From: JAWOJB01 sp046484325
GTDB taxonomy: Bacteria; Actinomycetota; Acidimicrobiia; Spongiisociales; ZC4RG35
DNA: 23,365 nt
Direction: 5' to 3'
Assembly (NCBI GenBank): GCA_046484325.1
Contig: JAWOJB010000062.1
Location: 1-23,365 of the forward strand
A model generated the notes under the pieces. The model did not search any database and was not told where the DNA came from. It saw only the letters and a list, made by a program, of their open reading frames with translations. The position numbers and the translations under genes were made by a program. Positions 1 through 7,458 of this stretch are shown piece by piece. The number at the start of each line of letters is the position of its first letter. The first letter of the stretch is position 1.

Positions 1-338
1 TGTAGCGGGTGGTGTCGAGGTTGCGGCCCACCCGGAAGTGGTCGGGGGCGAAGGTCGGGAGCGGCGGGAACTGAACCCAGCCGTCGACGCTGAGACGGTC
101 GCCGATTCGCAGGTCGGTGGCGTTCACGAGCCCGACCACGTCTCCGGGGAAGGCGACGTCGACCGTCTGAGAGTCGCGCCCAAACAGCTGACGGGCGTAC
201 TTGGTAGAGAGGCTGCGGCCCGTGCGGTGGTTGACGAGCGTCATACCCCGCTCGAAGCGTCCCGCGCACACCCGCATGTAGGCGATGCGATCACGATGGC
301 GGGCGTCCAGGTTGGCCTGGGCCTTGAAGACGAACCTC
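1..338 (-). pseudogene. prfC: Peptide chain release factor 3 fragment (5'-truncated, runs off the window)
   Basis: Read on the minus strand, this stretch encodes FVFKAQANLDARHRDR, then MRVCAGRFERGM, AFPGDVVGL, IGDRLS and FAPDHFRV. These match the successive conserved blocks of bacterial RF3, the GTPase that recycles release factors 1 and 2, in the region after its GTPase domain (E. coli RF3 has FVFKIQANMDPKHRDR, AYPGDILGL, FAPELFR). The reading frame is open to the left edge, so the 3' part continues outside the window. There is no start and no GTPase domain: homology begins abruptly near 335, exactly where the neighbouring winged-helix gene ends. It is therefore an internal fragment, left by a deletion or made by a misjoined assembly. 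The family assignment rests on remembered motifs, not on a search. Confidence 0.72.
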
Positions 339-1340
339 CCAGGTGACCGTGATCGGGCGTGTGACCCCCGACAAGGGAAGCGAGGCAGCCTCGGCCTCGA
401 CCCCCTCCCGATCCGCCCGGGTGAAGGGTCGCCATGGGTGAACCGTCACCTTGTGGTCCGAGCGCCGCCAGGTCCCGACGACCTCGCCGTCGCGCAGGAC
501 GGCCCCCGGCCAGACACGGGAGGTCCATAGTCGGCTTCGGTGAGCCGCATCGGGGACCAGCAGCTCGCGGTCCACACCTTGCAGGAGGAAGTAGGTGTCA
601 CCGCTGGGGAGCAGACGGGTCGAGGCGGCCCCGTCTGGGGATCGGAACGACGCCTCATCACGGGCGAGGATCCATGCTTCGCCGATGGGTGTGCGGACTG
701 CGAGCAGCTCGGTGCGGAGGGAATCGAAGGTGGCGACTGCCGCGTTCGGGCGGATCCCGGCCCACGAGGCGAAAGAGTCGGCGGTGGCAGGGCCGAAGAC
801 ACGCAGATGACGCCGTGCCAGCTCGAGTCGGGCGTCGAAGGGATCGACGGCCGGCGCCGGCACGCTCCAGATCAGCGGCTGTCGGGCGCCATCCCAGTAG
901 ATGATGAACCTGCCGGTGGGAGCCGCATACCTCAGCGTGTTCGGATGCAGGCCGACGATGCGGGCCGCATCTCGGCAGTCCATGTGGTCCCCGCCGAGCG
1001 CGCCCTCCAACCGGTTGGCGACGTCCTCGGCTCGGCGTCGAGCCTTCGGCTCGTCGGGTAGCCGGCCAAGGGTGAACACAGCCAGATCACGCTCGGCGAT
1101 CACGAAGGCGCTGTAGCGGGGTCCCCACACCTGAACCAGCGGCGGTTCCGCCCATGTCCGGGGACCGGTCCGCACCACGCGGGCGTGGATCGACAACAGC
1201 GCCGCCCTCGGCATGCTGTCCTGAAGTCCGGCGGTCGCTGCACGCTCGAGTGAGCGGGGCGAGTGGGCGAGTCTCTCGTCCAGAGCCGACACCCGCCTCC
1301 GGTGGGCGAGGACCTGGTGACGTGACAGTCGGAGCACCAC
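291..1340 (-). CDS. Winged-helix DNA-binding domain protein (HTH_42, AlkZ/YcaQ-like)
   Basis: About 349 residues from a GTG start. A second GTG follows directly at 1337. The N-terminus LRLSRHQVLAHRRR, the later blocks RRHLRVFGPATADSFASWAG and the C-terminal WRRSDHKVTVHPW fit the winged-helix family that includes AlkZ/YcaQ. Those proteins are DNA glycosylases acting on interstrand crosslinks or bulky alkyl adducts. Many actinobacterial paralogues have unknown function, so glycosylase activity is only a possibility. The natural end is probably around residue 335 (near TVTWEV). The last residues before the stop come from the fused release-factor-3 fragment read in another frame. The gene is otherwise uninterrupted. 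It lies 111 bases downstream of the luciferase-like fragment on the same strand. Confidence 0.7.
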   Translation of the reverse strand: MVLRLSRHQVLAHRRRVSALDERLAHSPRSLERAATAGLQDSMPRAALLSIHARVVRTGPRTWAEPPLVQVWGPRYSAFVIAERDLAVFTLGRLPDEPKARRRAEDVANRLEGALGGDHMDCRDAARIVGLHPNTLRYAAPTGRFIIYWDGARQPLIWSVPAPAVDPFDARLELARRHLRVFGPATADSFASWAGIRPNAAVATFDSLRTELLAVRTPIGEAWILARDEASFRSPDGAASTRLLPSGDTYFLLQGVDRELLVPDAAHRSRLWTSRVWPGAVLRDGEVVGTWRRSDHKVTVHPWRPFTRADREGVEAEAASLPLSGVTRPITVTWEVRLQGPGQPGRPPS

Positions 1341-1451
1341 TGCTCGCGACCCTACTGAACACAGGCCCGAATGGCCTCGGTATCCACCTTCAAGCTCTCG
1401 TTCGCGGCCCGGCTGCTCGAGCGCCGCCACCGTATAGCCGCAGACCGGGCT

Positions 1452-1850
1452 TCAGCGGTTGATCTGGTCGCGCCACGCAAGCCAATCGGAGCCGGCGGCA
1501 ACCGCCACTCCGGGCCGTTGAAACCGAGGGTGAACTGGGTGAACCCCATCTCCCGATAGGTATCGGCGTCCTCGGCCAGGAACCGGTCGAGGTCGTCGGG
1601 CTCCACCCCCAGGCCCCATTCGATGGTGTGGGGATCACGACCCTCGATGTCATACCAGTGCCGCAGTGCCTCCACCTTGGGAACCAGTTCGTCGGGGTGG
1701 TCGGGATAGGCGGCGTGCCATGAGTCGGCATGCCGGGCCACCAGGCGAAAAATGATGGTCTCTCCAGTCCCGGCGATCAGGATGGGGATCTCCCTTCGGG
1801 GTGCAGAGTTGAGCAGACCGAGCCTTCGTTCGATCAGGGGGAGAGCCGCG
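1452..1850 (-). pseudogene. Luciferase-like (F420-dependent LLM class) monooxygenase, C-terminal fragment
   Basis: The minus strand encodes LPLIERRLGLLN, then IPILIAGTGE, RLVARHADSWHAAYP and FTQFTLGFNGPEW. These are the pattern of the C-terminal half of F420-dependent or flavin-dependent luciferase-like oxidoreductases. The N-terminal half of the TIM barrel is absent: homology starts near 1850 without a start codon, at a junction with a MerR-family fragment on the other strand. At about 1505 the frame shifts by one base. After the shift, AAGSDWLAWRDQINR followed by a stop at 1452-1454 gives the ending expected for the family. Truncation plus frameshift makes this a non-functional remnant. The substrate cannot be guessed. 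Confidence 0.7.
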
Positions 1851-1859
1851 CTGCTGGCC

Positions 1860-2483
1860 GGCGGAGCCGACCTGGGGGGCGTTCTCGAACGCCGCCGCCA
1901 GGCGCTGGAGAGGGCTCGGTCGAGCACCGATCAGAGGCTGCGGGCGCTCGACATCTGGGTGGAGATGACCGACTGCGGGCCCGATGTGGTCGTCCGCGGG
2001 GTTGAGTCCCAGCTCATCGCCGGGCTCGTCGCCTCGATCGGTCCCGTGGAGGACATCGCCCGGCTGTTCAATGAATTGGAAGCAGTGGTCCGTGACGCCG
2101 GAGCCCGGGCCAGCCGCCCCCCCGGTGCCCTGGTACCGCTACGGCGGGGAGCGGGCCATGTCGAGGTCGAGATCTTCGTCCCCGTCACCCGGGCGGTGAA
2201 CGCCGGGAGGGTGGTGAGCAGGCGATTGCCGGCGGCCCGGGTGGCAGCAGCCACTCACCGCGGGCCCTACGAAGGCAGGTCCGCACTCCGCAACGCGCTG
2301 GAAGAGTGGGTCGACGCCGCCGGCTACCACGCCAGTGATCGGGTCCGCTTGGTGTACCTCCAGTTCGGTGCCGACCCCGAGCTCGATCTCCCCGAGCCCT
2401 ACCTGACCCGACGATCCATCGACTACTTCACCGAGATCCAGCTCCCCTTGCTCGGCCCGGAGTCTGGCTTGCCGGCTGGGTGA
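1860..2483 (+). pseudogene. MerR-family regulator fragment: GyrI-like effector-binding domain without the HTH
   Basis: About 205 residues remain. They begin LGGVLERRRQALERA (the end of a MerR dimerisation helix) and continue into a GyrI-like domain with PPGALVPL, FVPVTRAV, RLPAARVAAATHRGPYEG, LEEWVDAAGY, QFGADPELDLPEPYLT and FTEIQLPL. In complete proteins this domain binds small hydrophobic effectors and an N-terminal MerR helix-turn-helix binds DNA. The helix-turn-helix is missing. The open frame extends upstream to an ATG at 1752, but that extension is antisense to the luciferase-like fragment and has no MerR features. If the ORF is expressed it would give a binding domain without a DNA-binding part. 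The 5' truncation faces another 5'-truncated gene. Confidence 0.72.
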
Positions 2484-2748
2484 CGAACACCTTGCGGAGT
2501 GGGGAGGCCGCCGGGAACCCTCGACCGGGAACGGGCGAGTCGGCACTGCCCAGGGAACGTGGCCAGCGAGGGAGGCCATCTCATCCCATCCGGCTCCGGA
2601 CTCGGGCAGGCGCCGGAGTGCCATCCAGCGCTGACCGGCAACGGGCGGCGGGGGCGACGGCGGGGATGCCGCCCTGCGCGAAGCGGGTGACCAAACCGGT
2701 CAGGTTTTCGAGAAGCGCGGCGTTCGAACCGGGCGTAGATTGCCTGCC
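2484..2748. other. Gene-free gap with a short inverted repeat
   Basis: I recognise no gene here on either strand. At 2688-2702 there is a perfect short inverted repeat, TGACC-AAACC-GGTCA, about 50 bases upstream of the glyoxalase-fold remnant. It could be an operator. A possible -10 element, TAGATT, lies at 2735-2740, nine bases before the ATG at 2749. No convincing -35 was seen. Confidence 0.35.
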
Positions 2749-2944
2749 ATGGGCATCACCCTCTACCCGACCTTCCGATGGTTCCCCGGCGTCACCGACG
2801 AGGAACGGCGTATCTCGAACGGCTGCAGGCCGCCAAGGGCGAGGTGGCACAGGAGCCCGCCAATCAGCCGTTCGAGGTTGGCGACTGCGCCGCGGGCAAT
2901 CCGACCGGCAACCTGATCCGCATCCAGGAGTCGCACCATGGCTG
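2749..2944 (+). pseudogene. VOC (glyoxalase-fold) gene with internal deletion
   Basis: The ATG at 2749 opens with MGITLYPTFR, a plausible first strand of a VOC/PhnB-like protein. The frame then fails. In a different frame, from about 2812, the end of a VOC protein is clear: YLERLQAAKGEVAQEP, then FEVGDCAAGNPTGNLIRIQ and a stop at 2942-2944. Full VOC proteins have about 120-140 residues. Here some 60-80 residues in the middle are gone and the remaining parts are out of frame. The stop overlaps the ATG of the DUF1801 gene (ATGGCTGA), so the two once formed a translationally coupled pair. The C-terminal part is a confident match, the N-terminal part less so. Confidence 0.62.
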
Positions 2945-3426
2945 AGAGAACACCTGCCAAGAAGGACACCCAGAAGTCGGCCAAGAACACCGCCGCCGGC
3001 GAGAAATCCACGGGATTCACCGCCGAGGAACGAGCGGCGATGAGAGAGCGCGCCAAGGAGCTGAAGGCCGAGGAGCGCGCGACCAAGAGCAGGGCGGACG
3101 GCGAACGAGACCTGCTCGCCAAGATCGCCGAAATGCCGGAGCCGGATCGGACCATGGCCGGGCGGATTCACGAGATCATCAAGGCCAACGCCCCCTCCCT
3201 CTCGCCGAAGACCTGGTATGGGATGCCCGCCTATGCCAAGGACGGCAAGGTCGTCTGCTTCTTCCAGAGCGCCCACAAGTTCGACTCGAGATACGCCACG
3301 TTCGGCTTCAACGACACCGCCAAGCTCGACGAAGGCGCCATGTGGCCGACCGCCTTCGCCCTGAGGGAGCTGAGCACCGCCGCAGAGGCAAAGATCACCG
3401 CTCTGGTGAAGAGAGCGGTGAGGTGA
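2938..3426 (+). CDS. DUF1801 / YdhG-like domain protein
   Basis: 162 residues, complete. The first ~45 residues are lysine- and alanine-rich and probably disordered. A short helical stretch and a DUF1801-type domain follow, with IHEIIKANAPSLSPKTWYGMPAYAKDGKVVCFF and a following ATFGF strand. This SCP2/YdhG-like fold (some members are called iron chaperones) is common in actinobacteria, but the biochemical role is not established. The start at 2938 overlaps the end of the upstream VOC remnant. VOC and DUF1801 genes are often neighbours in actinobacteria. No frame damage is visible, in contrast to both neighbours. Confidence 0.8.
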   Translation: MAERTPAKKDTQKSAKNTAAGEKSTGFTAEERAAMRERAKELKAEERATKSRADGERDLLAKIAEMPEPDRTMAGRIHEIIKANAPSLSPKTWYGMPAYAKDGKVVCFFQSAHKFDSRYATFGFNDTAKLDEGAMWPTAFALRELSTAAEAKITALVKRAVR

Positions 3427-3466
3427 CAACCAGGCCCGCCTCGGGCGCACCCTCAGCCGGGAGACC

Positions 3467-3588
3467 ATGAGCATGGCCACGGGAACGAAGACGCAGCCAC
3501 TTCGCTCCCCGTTGCCGACAGCCACGACCTGATCCGGGTGCAGGGGCACGCGAGAACAACCTCGTAGAGGTCAACGTCCAGATCCCCA
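3467..3588 (+). pseudogene. UvrA-like excinuclease subunit, N-terminal stub
   Basis: An ATG at 3467 (or 3473, with GGGAG at a better distance) opens MSMATGTKTQPLRSPLPTA. After a frame change near 3525 comes HDLIRVQG, and after a second change near 3543 comes ARENNLVEVNVQIP. Joined, these give HDLIRVQGARENNLxxVxVxIP, the start of UvrA and its drug-resistance paralogues just before the Walker A motif. Everything after IP is missing. The sequence meets the 3' end of the cytochrome c gene, which lies on the opposite strand. The second frame change is one G missing from a G run, which could be a real mutation or a sequencing indel. The stub cannot be functional. Confidence 0.62.
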
Positions 3589-3969
3589 TGGCGGATAGGG
3601 CTCGAAGCCTTCGACACGTTGGGCCTCGCGGACGAAGGCGACGATGGCTTCAACGTCTTCGGGGGTCAGGCCTTCGATCGGGGGCATCGGCCCAAAGTCC
3701 CAGTGATGAGGCCGAACGCCTCCGATGACTGCGATCAGAAAGGCTCCATCCCCGTGGTGACCCGGCTCATACACCTGGGAGAGGAGGGACGGACCCTGTC
3801 CGGTGCCGCGCAGATCTCCTCCGTGGCATTGGGCGCAGTGCGCCGCATACGGCTCGCTCCCAGCTTCGACCAGGCCAGGATCCTGGGAAGGGATAGTCGT
3901 CTCCGTTCCCGCACTGCATCCGGCGAGGATTGTGACTCCCGCCAGGACGAGTACGAGGAGTGGCCTCAT
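3571..3969 (-). CDS. Lipoprotein cytochrome c, class I (c-type haem)
   Basis: 132 residues from the ATG at 3969. An N-terminal hydrophobic segment ends in the lipobox LAGC (Cys18), so the mature protein should be an outer-face lipoprotein. The haem-binding CAQCH motif is at residues 45-49, and Met95 in GPMPPI is the likely sixth ligand. The spacing GxxLxGTGxGPSL and the tail AFVREAQRVEGFEPYPP are typical of small monohaem cytochromes found near copper genes. The start overlaps the stop of the copper ATPase (ATGA), so the two are probably one operon. It may pass electrons to a copper or terminal oxidase. The final residues (WGSGR) lie beyond the usual PYPP end and come from the junction with the UvrA stub. 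Confidence 0.82.
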   Translation of the reverse strand: MRPLLVLVLAGVTILAGCSAGTETTIPSQDPGLVEAGSEPYAAHCAQCHGGDLRGTGQGPSLLSQVYEPGHHGDGAFLIAVIGGVRPHHWDFGPMPPIEGLTPEDVEAIVAFVREAQRVEGFEPYPPWGSGR

Positions 3970-6056
3970 ACCGGTCGCAGGTCGAGGCCGCGGAGCAGTT
4001 GGGCGTTGCCGGCCACGATGACCGTGGAGACGCTCATGAGCACCGCCGCCACGGCGGGAGACAACACGATTCCGGCCCAGGCGAGAGCGCCGGCGGCAAG
4101 GGGGATGGCGACCACGTTGTACCCGGTTGCCCACACCAGGTTCTGGATCATCTTTCGATACCCGGCTTGGGACAGCTTGCGGATGCCGACCACCCCGCGT
4201 GGGTCGTCGGAGGCGAGGACGATCCCGGCCGACTCGATGGCGACGTCGGTGCCGGCGCCGATGGCGATACCGACGTCGGCCTGGGCCAGGGCGGGAGCGT
4301 CATTGACGCCGTCCCCGACCATCGCCACCCGCAGGCCCTGGTCCTGAAGCTCGGCCACCTTGGAGTGTTTGTCCTCTGGGAGCACCTCTGAGAGAACCTG
4401 GTCGATGTTCAGTTCGTTCCCGACCGCCTCGGCGACCTGGTGGGCATCACCGGTGATCATCGCCACCTTGACTCCGAGTCGATGAAGCTCCTCGACGGCC
4501 TGGCGCGACTCGAGGCGGATCTCGTCTTCGAGGGAGAGGGCGCCGGTCACCCGACCGTCCTCCATGACATAGAGCACCGAGGCGCCACGCTCTTTCCATC
4601 CGACGACCGCCTCGTCCACTACGGGGGGAACCTCGAGTTCCCGTTGTGTCAGCAGCGCCGGGCCTCCAACGGCGACGGTCGTCCCGTCGACCTGGGCTTC
4701 GACCCCCCGTCCGCTCATCGACCTGAATCCAGATGCCGTCGGGATGCTCCCGGTCTCGTCTGCTGCTCTGACGATGGCGCGGGCGAGGGGATGTTCCGAG
4801 TCGGATTCGACAGCGGCGGCCAGACGGAGGAGTCGGTCCTTGTCCGAGTCGAGGGCGGTCACCGCACTGACCCGATGGCTGCCCTTGGTCAGGGTGCCGG
4901 TCTTGTCGAAGAGGACCACGTCGACGGTCCGCATCCTCTCGAGGGCGAGCCGGTCTTTGACCAGGATCCCGTTTCGTGCTGCCAGGCTGGTGGAGATGGC
5001 GATCACCAAGGGGATGGCCAGGCCGAGAGCGTGGGGACAGGCGATCACCAGCACTGCGACAGTGCGGACCACCGCCTGATCAGGCTGATCGACAATGAGC
5101 CAGGCCACCGCCGTGACCACGGCGGCCGCGACCGCCACGTAGAACAACAAGGCGGCGGCCCGGTCGGCGAGTACCTGGGCGCGGGACCGGGACTCCTGGG
5201 CTTGAGCGACGAGACGTTGGATACCGGCCAGGGCAGTGTCCTCGCCGACGGCTTCCACTGTCATCCTGATCGAGGAGTCGGTCACCACCGTCCCTGCCAC
5301 CACCTCGTGCCCGGGGGCCTTGGACACCGGCTTGGACTCGCCGGTAACCATCGACTCGTCGACCTCGACCTCACCCTCGGTGATCACCCCATCGGCGGGA
5401 ACCCGCCCGCCAGGACGGACGAGAAGGAGATCCCCAACGTTCAACTCTGACACCGGGACGGTCTTCGTGTCGGCGCCCGTCACCCGCTCCGCCTCGTCGG
5501 GGAGAAGCGCAGCGAGAGCGGCGAGAGCGCCTTGAGCTTGCCCGATGGCCCGCATCTCCATCCAGTGCCCCAACAGCATGATCGTGATCAGCGCGGCGAG
5601 CTCCCACCAGAACTCGAGGTCGAACCAGCCCAAGGTGGTGGCCAGCGAGGCGGCGAAGGCGACGGTGATCGCCATCCCGATCAGCAGCATCATCCCCGGC
5701 TGGCGGTCCCTGATCTCGCCCACCGCCCCCTTGAGGAATGGTGACCCGCCGTAGAAGAAGATGACCGTGCCCAGCACCGGGGCAACCCAATCCGAGCCGG
5801 GGAATGTGGGAGCGGTGTAGCCGAACCACTCTTGGATCATCTCCGAGAAAAAGACGACCGGGAGGGTGAGAAGGAGCGACAGCCAGAACCTGTCCCGAAA
5901 CATGGCCACGCTGTGACCGGCGTGCTTGTCATGGCCCGCCCCATGGCCTGCCTGTCTCTCGTGACCGTTCGGGTGACCAGATGAATCGGCGGGCGCGGTC
6001 TTCACCACAGACTCGCCACCAGCCTCGTGGTGGTCATGTGGGTCGTGGTTTGTCAC
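3966..6056 (-). CDS. copB: Copper-translocating P-type ATPase (CPH type, CopB-like)
   Basis: 696 residues, complete. Residues 1-50 are histidine-rich (HDPHDHHE, GHGAGHDKHAGH) and replace the usual heavy-metal-associated domains. The TGES actuator loop is at 238-241, the CPH membrane motif at 340-342, the phosphorylated Asp in DKTGT at 384-388, the HP motif at 422-423 and GDGVNDAP at 581-588. CPH with a His-rich N-terminus marks the P1B-3 class, usually exporters of Cu(II) or Ag. Eight membrane segments fit the hydrophobic stretches. The start is GTG, with GGAGG eight bases upstream. The upstream ATG reads straight into TGA. It begins 18 bases after the CsoR remnant and overlaps the cytochrome c gene, giving the order csoR-copB-cytochrome. 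Confidence 0.93.
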   Translation of the reverse strand: MTNHDPHDHHEAGGESVVKTAPADSSGHPNGHERQAGHGAGHDKHAGHSVAMFRDRFWLSLLLTLPVVFFSEMIQEWFGYTAPTFPGSDWVAPVLGTVIFFYGGSPFLKGAVGEIRDRQPGMMLLIGMAITVAFAASLATTLGWFDLEFWWELAALITIMLLGHWMEMRAIGQAQGALAALAALLPDEAERVTGADTKTVPVSELNVGDLLLVRPGGRVPADGVITEGEVEVDESMVTGESKPVSKAPGHEVVAGTVVTDSSIRMTVEAVGEDTALAGIQRLVAQAQESRSRAQVLADRAAALLFYVAVAAAVVTAVAWLIVDQPDQAVVRTVAVLVIACPHALGLAIPLVIAISTSLAARNGILVKDRLALERMRTVDVVLFDKTGTLTKGSHRVSAVTALDSDKDRLLRLAAAVESDSEHPLARAIVRAADETGSIPTASGFRSMSGRGVEAQVDGTTVAVGGPALLTQRELEVPPVVDEAVVGWKERGASVLYVMEDGRVTGALSLEDEIRLESRQAVEELHRLGVKVAMITGDAHQVAEAVGNELNIDQVLSEVLPEDKHSKVAELQDQGLRVAMVGDGVNDAPALAQADVGIAIGAGTDVAIESAGIVLASDDPRGVVGIRKLSQAGYRKMIQNLVWATGYNVVAIPLAAGALAWAGIVLSPAVAAVLMSVSTVIVAGNAQLLRGLDLRPV

Positions 6057-6074
6057 ATCGGCGCCTCCACAGGT

Positions 6075-6209
6075 TCAGGAGCGGACCAGCCGCTCGATGG
6101 CCTTGGTCGCTTCGGTCAGCATCCGGTCGGCGGCGACGCCGTCACATGCCTCGGTCGCCTCGCCGACACAGTGGCGTAGATGCTCGTCCAACTCAAGGCC
6201 GGGTTCGCG
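6075..6209 (-). pseudogene. csoR: CsoR copper-sensing repressor, C-terminal fragment
   Basis: The minus strand encodes LELDEHLRHCVGEATEACDG and ends TKAIERLVRS, which closely fits the C-terminal part of CsoR/DUF156 repressors. The Cys in HLRHC corresponds to the conserved second-helix copper-ligand cysteine. The N-terminal half, with the first ligand cysteine and DNA-contacting residues, is absent, and an in-frame stop lies just upstream of the homologous part. CsoR normally represses the adjacent copper exporter until Cu(I) binds. The remnant sits 18 bases before copB, as expected for the original operon. Loss of its 5' end would also have removed the operon's own promoter. Confidence 0.78.
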
Positions 6210-6524
6210 TCACTTCGCGTTCGCTCCCGTCCCATCGCACCCTTCAGCGCGATGGACGCGCGATGGAACTGGCAACAAGACGCGTCGACCCGACTCCCAT
6301 GACGCTACTCCTTGGACGAATCAGGGGCCAGAGCCGCGTCCGATCTACGCGTCTCGGAGCATCGGATGGGTCGAGGCTGTAGACAAGTCTCGACCCGATT
6401 GCCGAATAGCGTGGAGCGACCACATTCACCATGTTCGTCGCCGGCGGCACACGGCTCACGATCCGCGCGCACGGCCATGCCGCCACTGTCGAAGGCCGCC
6501 GAAGCTGCCGCTCGATCCGTGAAC
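6210..6524. other. Gene-free stretch between csoR and hepT remnants
   Basis: Open frames exist on both strands here, but none shows a recognisable domain, a credible ribosome binding site or family-like composition. It may hold further eroded gene pieces. I see no RNA gene and no clear repeat. Confidence 0.4.
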
Positions 6525-6860
6525 TCAGCCGCCCTGCTGGTGAAGGAACCCACGGACAGCCTTCTCGAGGTCCGCCAGATCGGCGGTGAGCGTGTCCCAC
6601 ACGGCGCCGTAGTCGACGTCGAAGTACCGGTGAGCCACTCGGTCGCGCATGCGAGCGATCTGTGTCCAGGGCACGTGTGGGATCAGATCGGCGACCTCAT
6701 CGAGGTTCTTCGCTGCCTCGCCGAGTCGGCAATGATCGACTTGGCCGGCTGCCGGAGGATGACATCGGTCTCGAATGCGTCGCGGCCGGGAGCGACGAGC
6801 TGTGCTGCCTCGTCGCAGCGGGCACGGGATGTCGTCAAGCCGGCGGCGCGGGTCGTTCAC
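6525..6860 (-). pseudogene. hepT: HepT-like HEPN toxin (DUF86) with two frameshifts
   Basis: The GTG at 6860 begins VNDPRRRLDDI. After one extra C near 6827, the frame RARCDEAAQLVAPGRDAFETDVILRQ follows. A second shift near 6745 leads to LGEAAKNLDEVADLIP, then RMRDRVAHRYFDVD and a stop at 6525. These parts in order are a HEPN toxin of the HepT family. RDRVAH is the Rx4H RNase/AMPylation-target motif, followed by the YF pair. With both shifts the product would be broken. Its start overlaps the stop of the nucleotidyltransferase partner (GTGA), the usual layout of MntA-HepT pairs. The shifts are single-base changes in short runs and could be sequencing errors, in which case this is an intact module. 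Confidence 0.68.
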
Positions 6861-7119
6861 TGCAGGGGCACCGGCTTGTTCGTGGATGTGTTGCATCCGA
6901 CCGGGACCAGAGGTGACGACATCGACTGGGCGGCCCAAGGCCGGCTCGAGCTCGTCTTCCATCGCGCCAAGCTCGAGCAGGCCCGTGCCGGGCTTGGCGT
7001 CGATGACCAGGTCCAGATCGGAGCCTGGGCGAGCGTCGCCGCGCGCGACGGATCCGAAAACCCGAACGTTGCTCCCTCCGTGTGCTTCGACGATGCGTTC
7101 GATCTCATCCGCTCTGGCG
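6857..7119 (-). pseudogene. mntA: MntA-like nucleotidyltransferase antitoxin, 5'-truncated and frameshifted
   Basis: The minus strand reads ADEIERIVEAHGG, then VRVFGSVARGDARPGSDLDLVID and ELEPALGRPVDVV. This contains the full GSx10DxD signature of minimal nucleotidyltransferases. In MntA-HepT systems this enzyme adds AMP to the HepT toxin and silences it. An in-frame TGA lies just upstream of the homologous region and I see no start codon, so about 15-20 residues are missing. A frame change near 6900 leads to the ending AVPLQ or PVPLQ and the stop at 6857, which overlaps the hepT start. The pair assignment is strengthened by this overlap. Confidence 0.68.
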
Positions 7120-7296
7120 GTGTATCACGTCATCGACGTCACCCGGGAGCTGCCCTGGTCCCCGCGGCACGAGACTTCCGCCTGTTGCGAGATGCGGCTG
7201 ATCCGGGGTCTGCACCGGACTCATCGGCGTGCTGCGCTCATCGACAGCTTCGGGCCACCCACATGATCAGGCTCTCCTCGTCAGCGGCGCCCCCTG
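7120..7296. other. Unassigned stretch upstream of the mntA remnant
   Basis: The plus-strand frame continuing to a stop at 7266 and the minus-strand frames show no recognisable family. The truncated start of mntA suggests a junction near 7120. Confidence 0.3.
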
Positions 7297-7458
7297 ATGT
7301 CCACAGTCGGCGCCTCTGCCTATTTCGGCATGGGCCAGACCGGGGGTGCAGCGATCGCCGTGGCAGGAATCTCATTGCTCGCGTCCGGGACTGGGCTGAT
7401 CGCTTGGGAGCTCGACGGCGCCATCCTCTGGACTGGTCTGATCGGGGAGATGCTGTGA
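7297..7458 (+). CDS. Possible small membrane peptide, 53 residues
   Basis: An ATG at 7297 opens a short frame whose central part (AAIAVAGISLLASGTGLIAW) is hydrophobic and glycine/alanine-rich, long enough for one membrane segment. It ends DGAILWTGLIGEML before the stop. I do not recognise a family. It may be the first part of a larger integral membrane protein, because a following frame (near 7520-7600: AITGLFVSFESALAVLGVTG) also looks membrane-like. No strong ribosome binding site is seen. Confidence 0.3.
   Translation: MSTVGASAYFGMGQTGGAAIAVAGISLLASGTGLIAWELDGAILWTGLIGEML

Noticed and set aside
1752..1859. N-terminal extension of the MerR/GyrI fragment from the ATG at 1752
   Set aside because: This stretch is antisense to the luciferase-like fragment and lacks any MerR helix-turn-helix pattern, so it is a chance in-frame fusion.
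4440..5450. A 336-codon plus-strand open frame opposite copB
   Set aside because: Antisense shadow of a gene with all P-type ATPase motifs.
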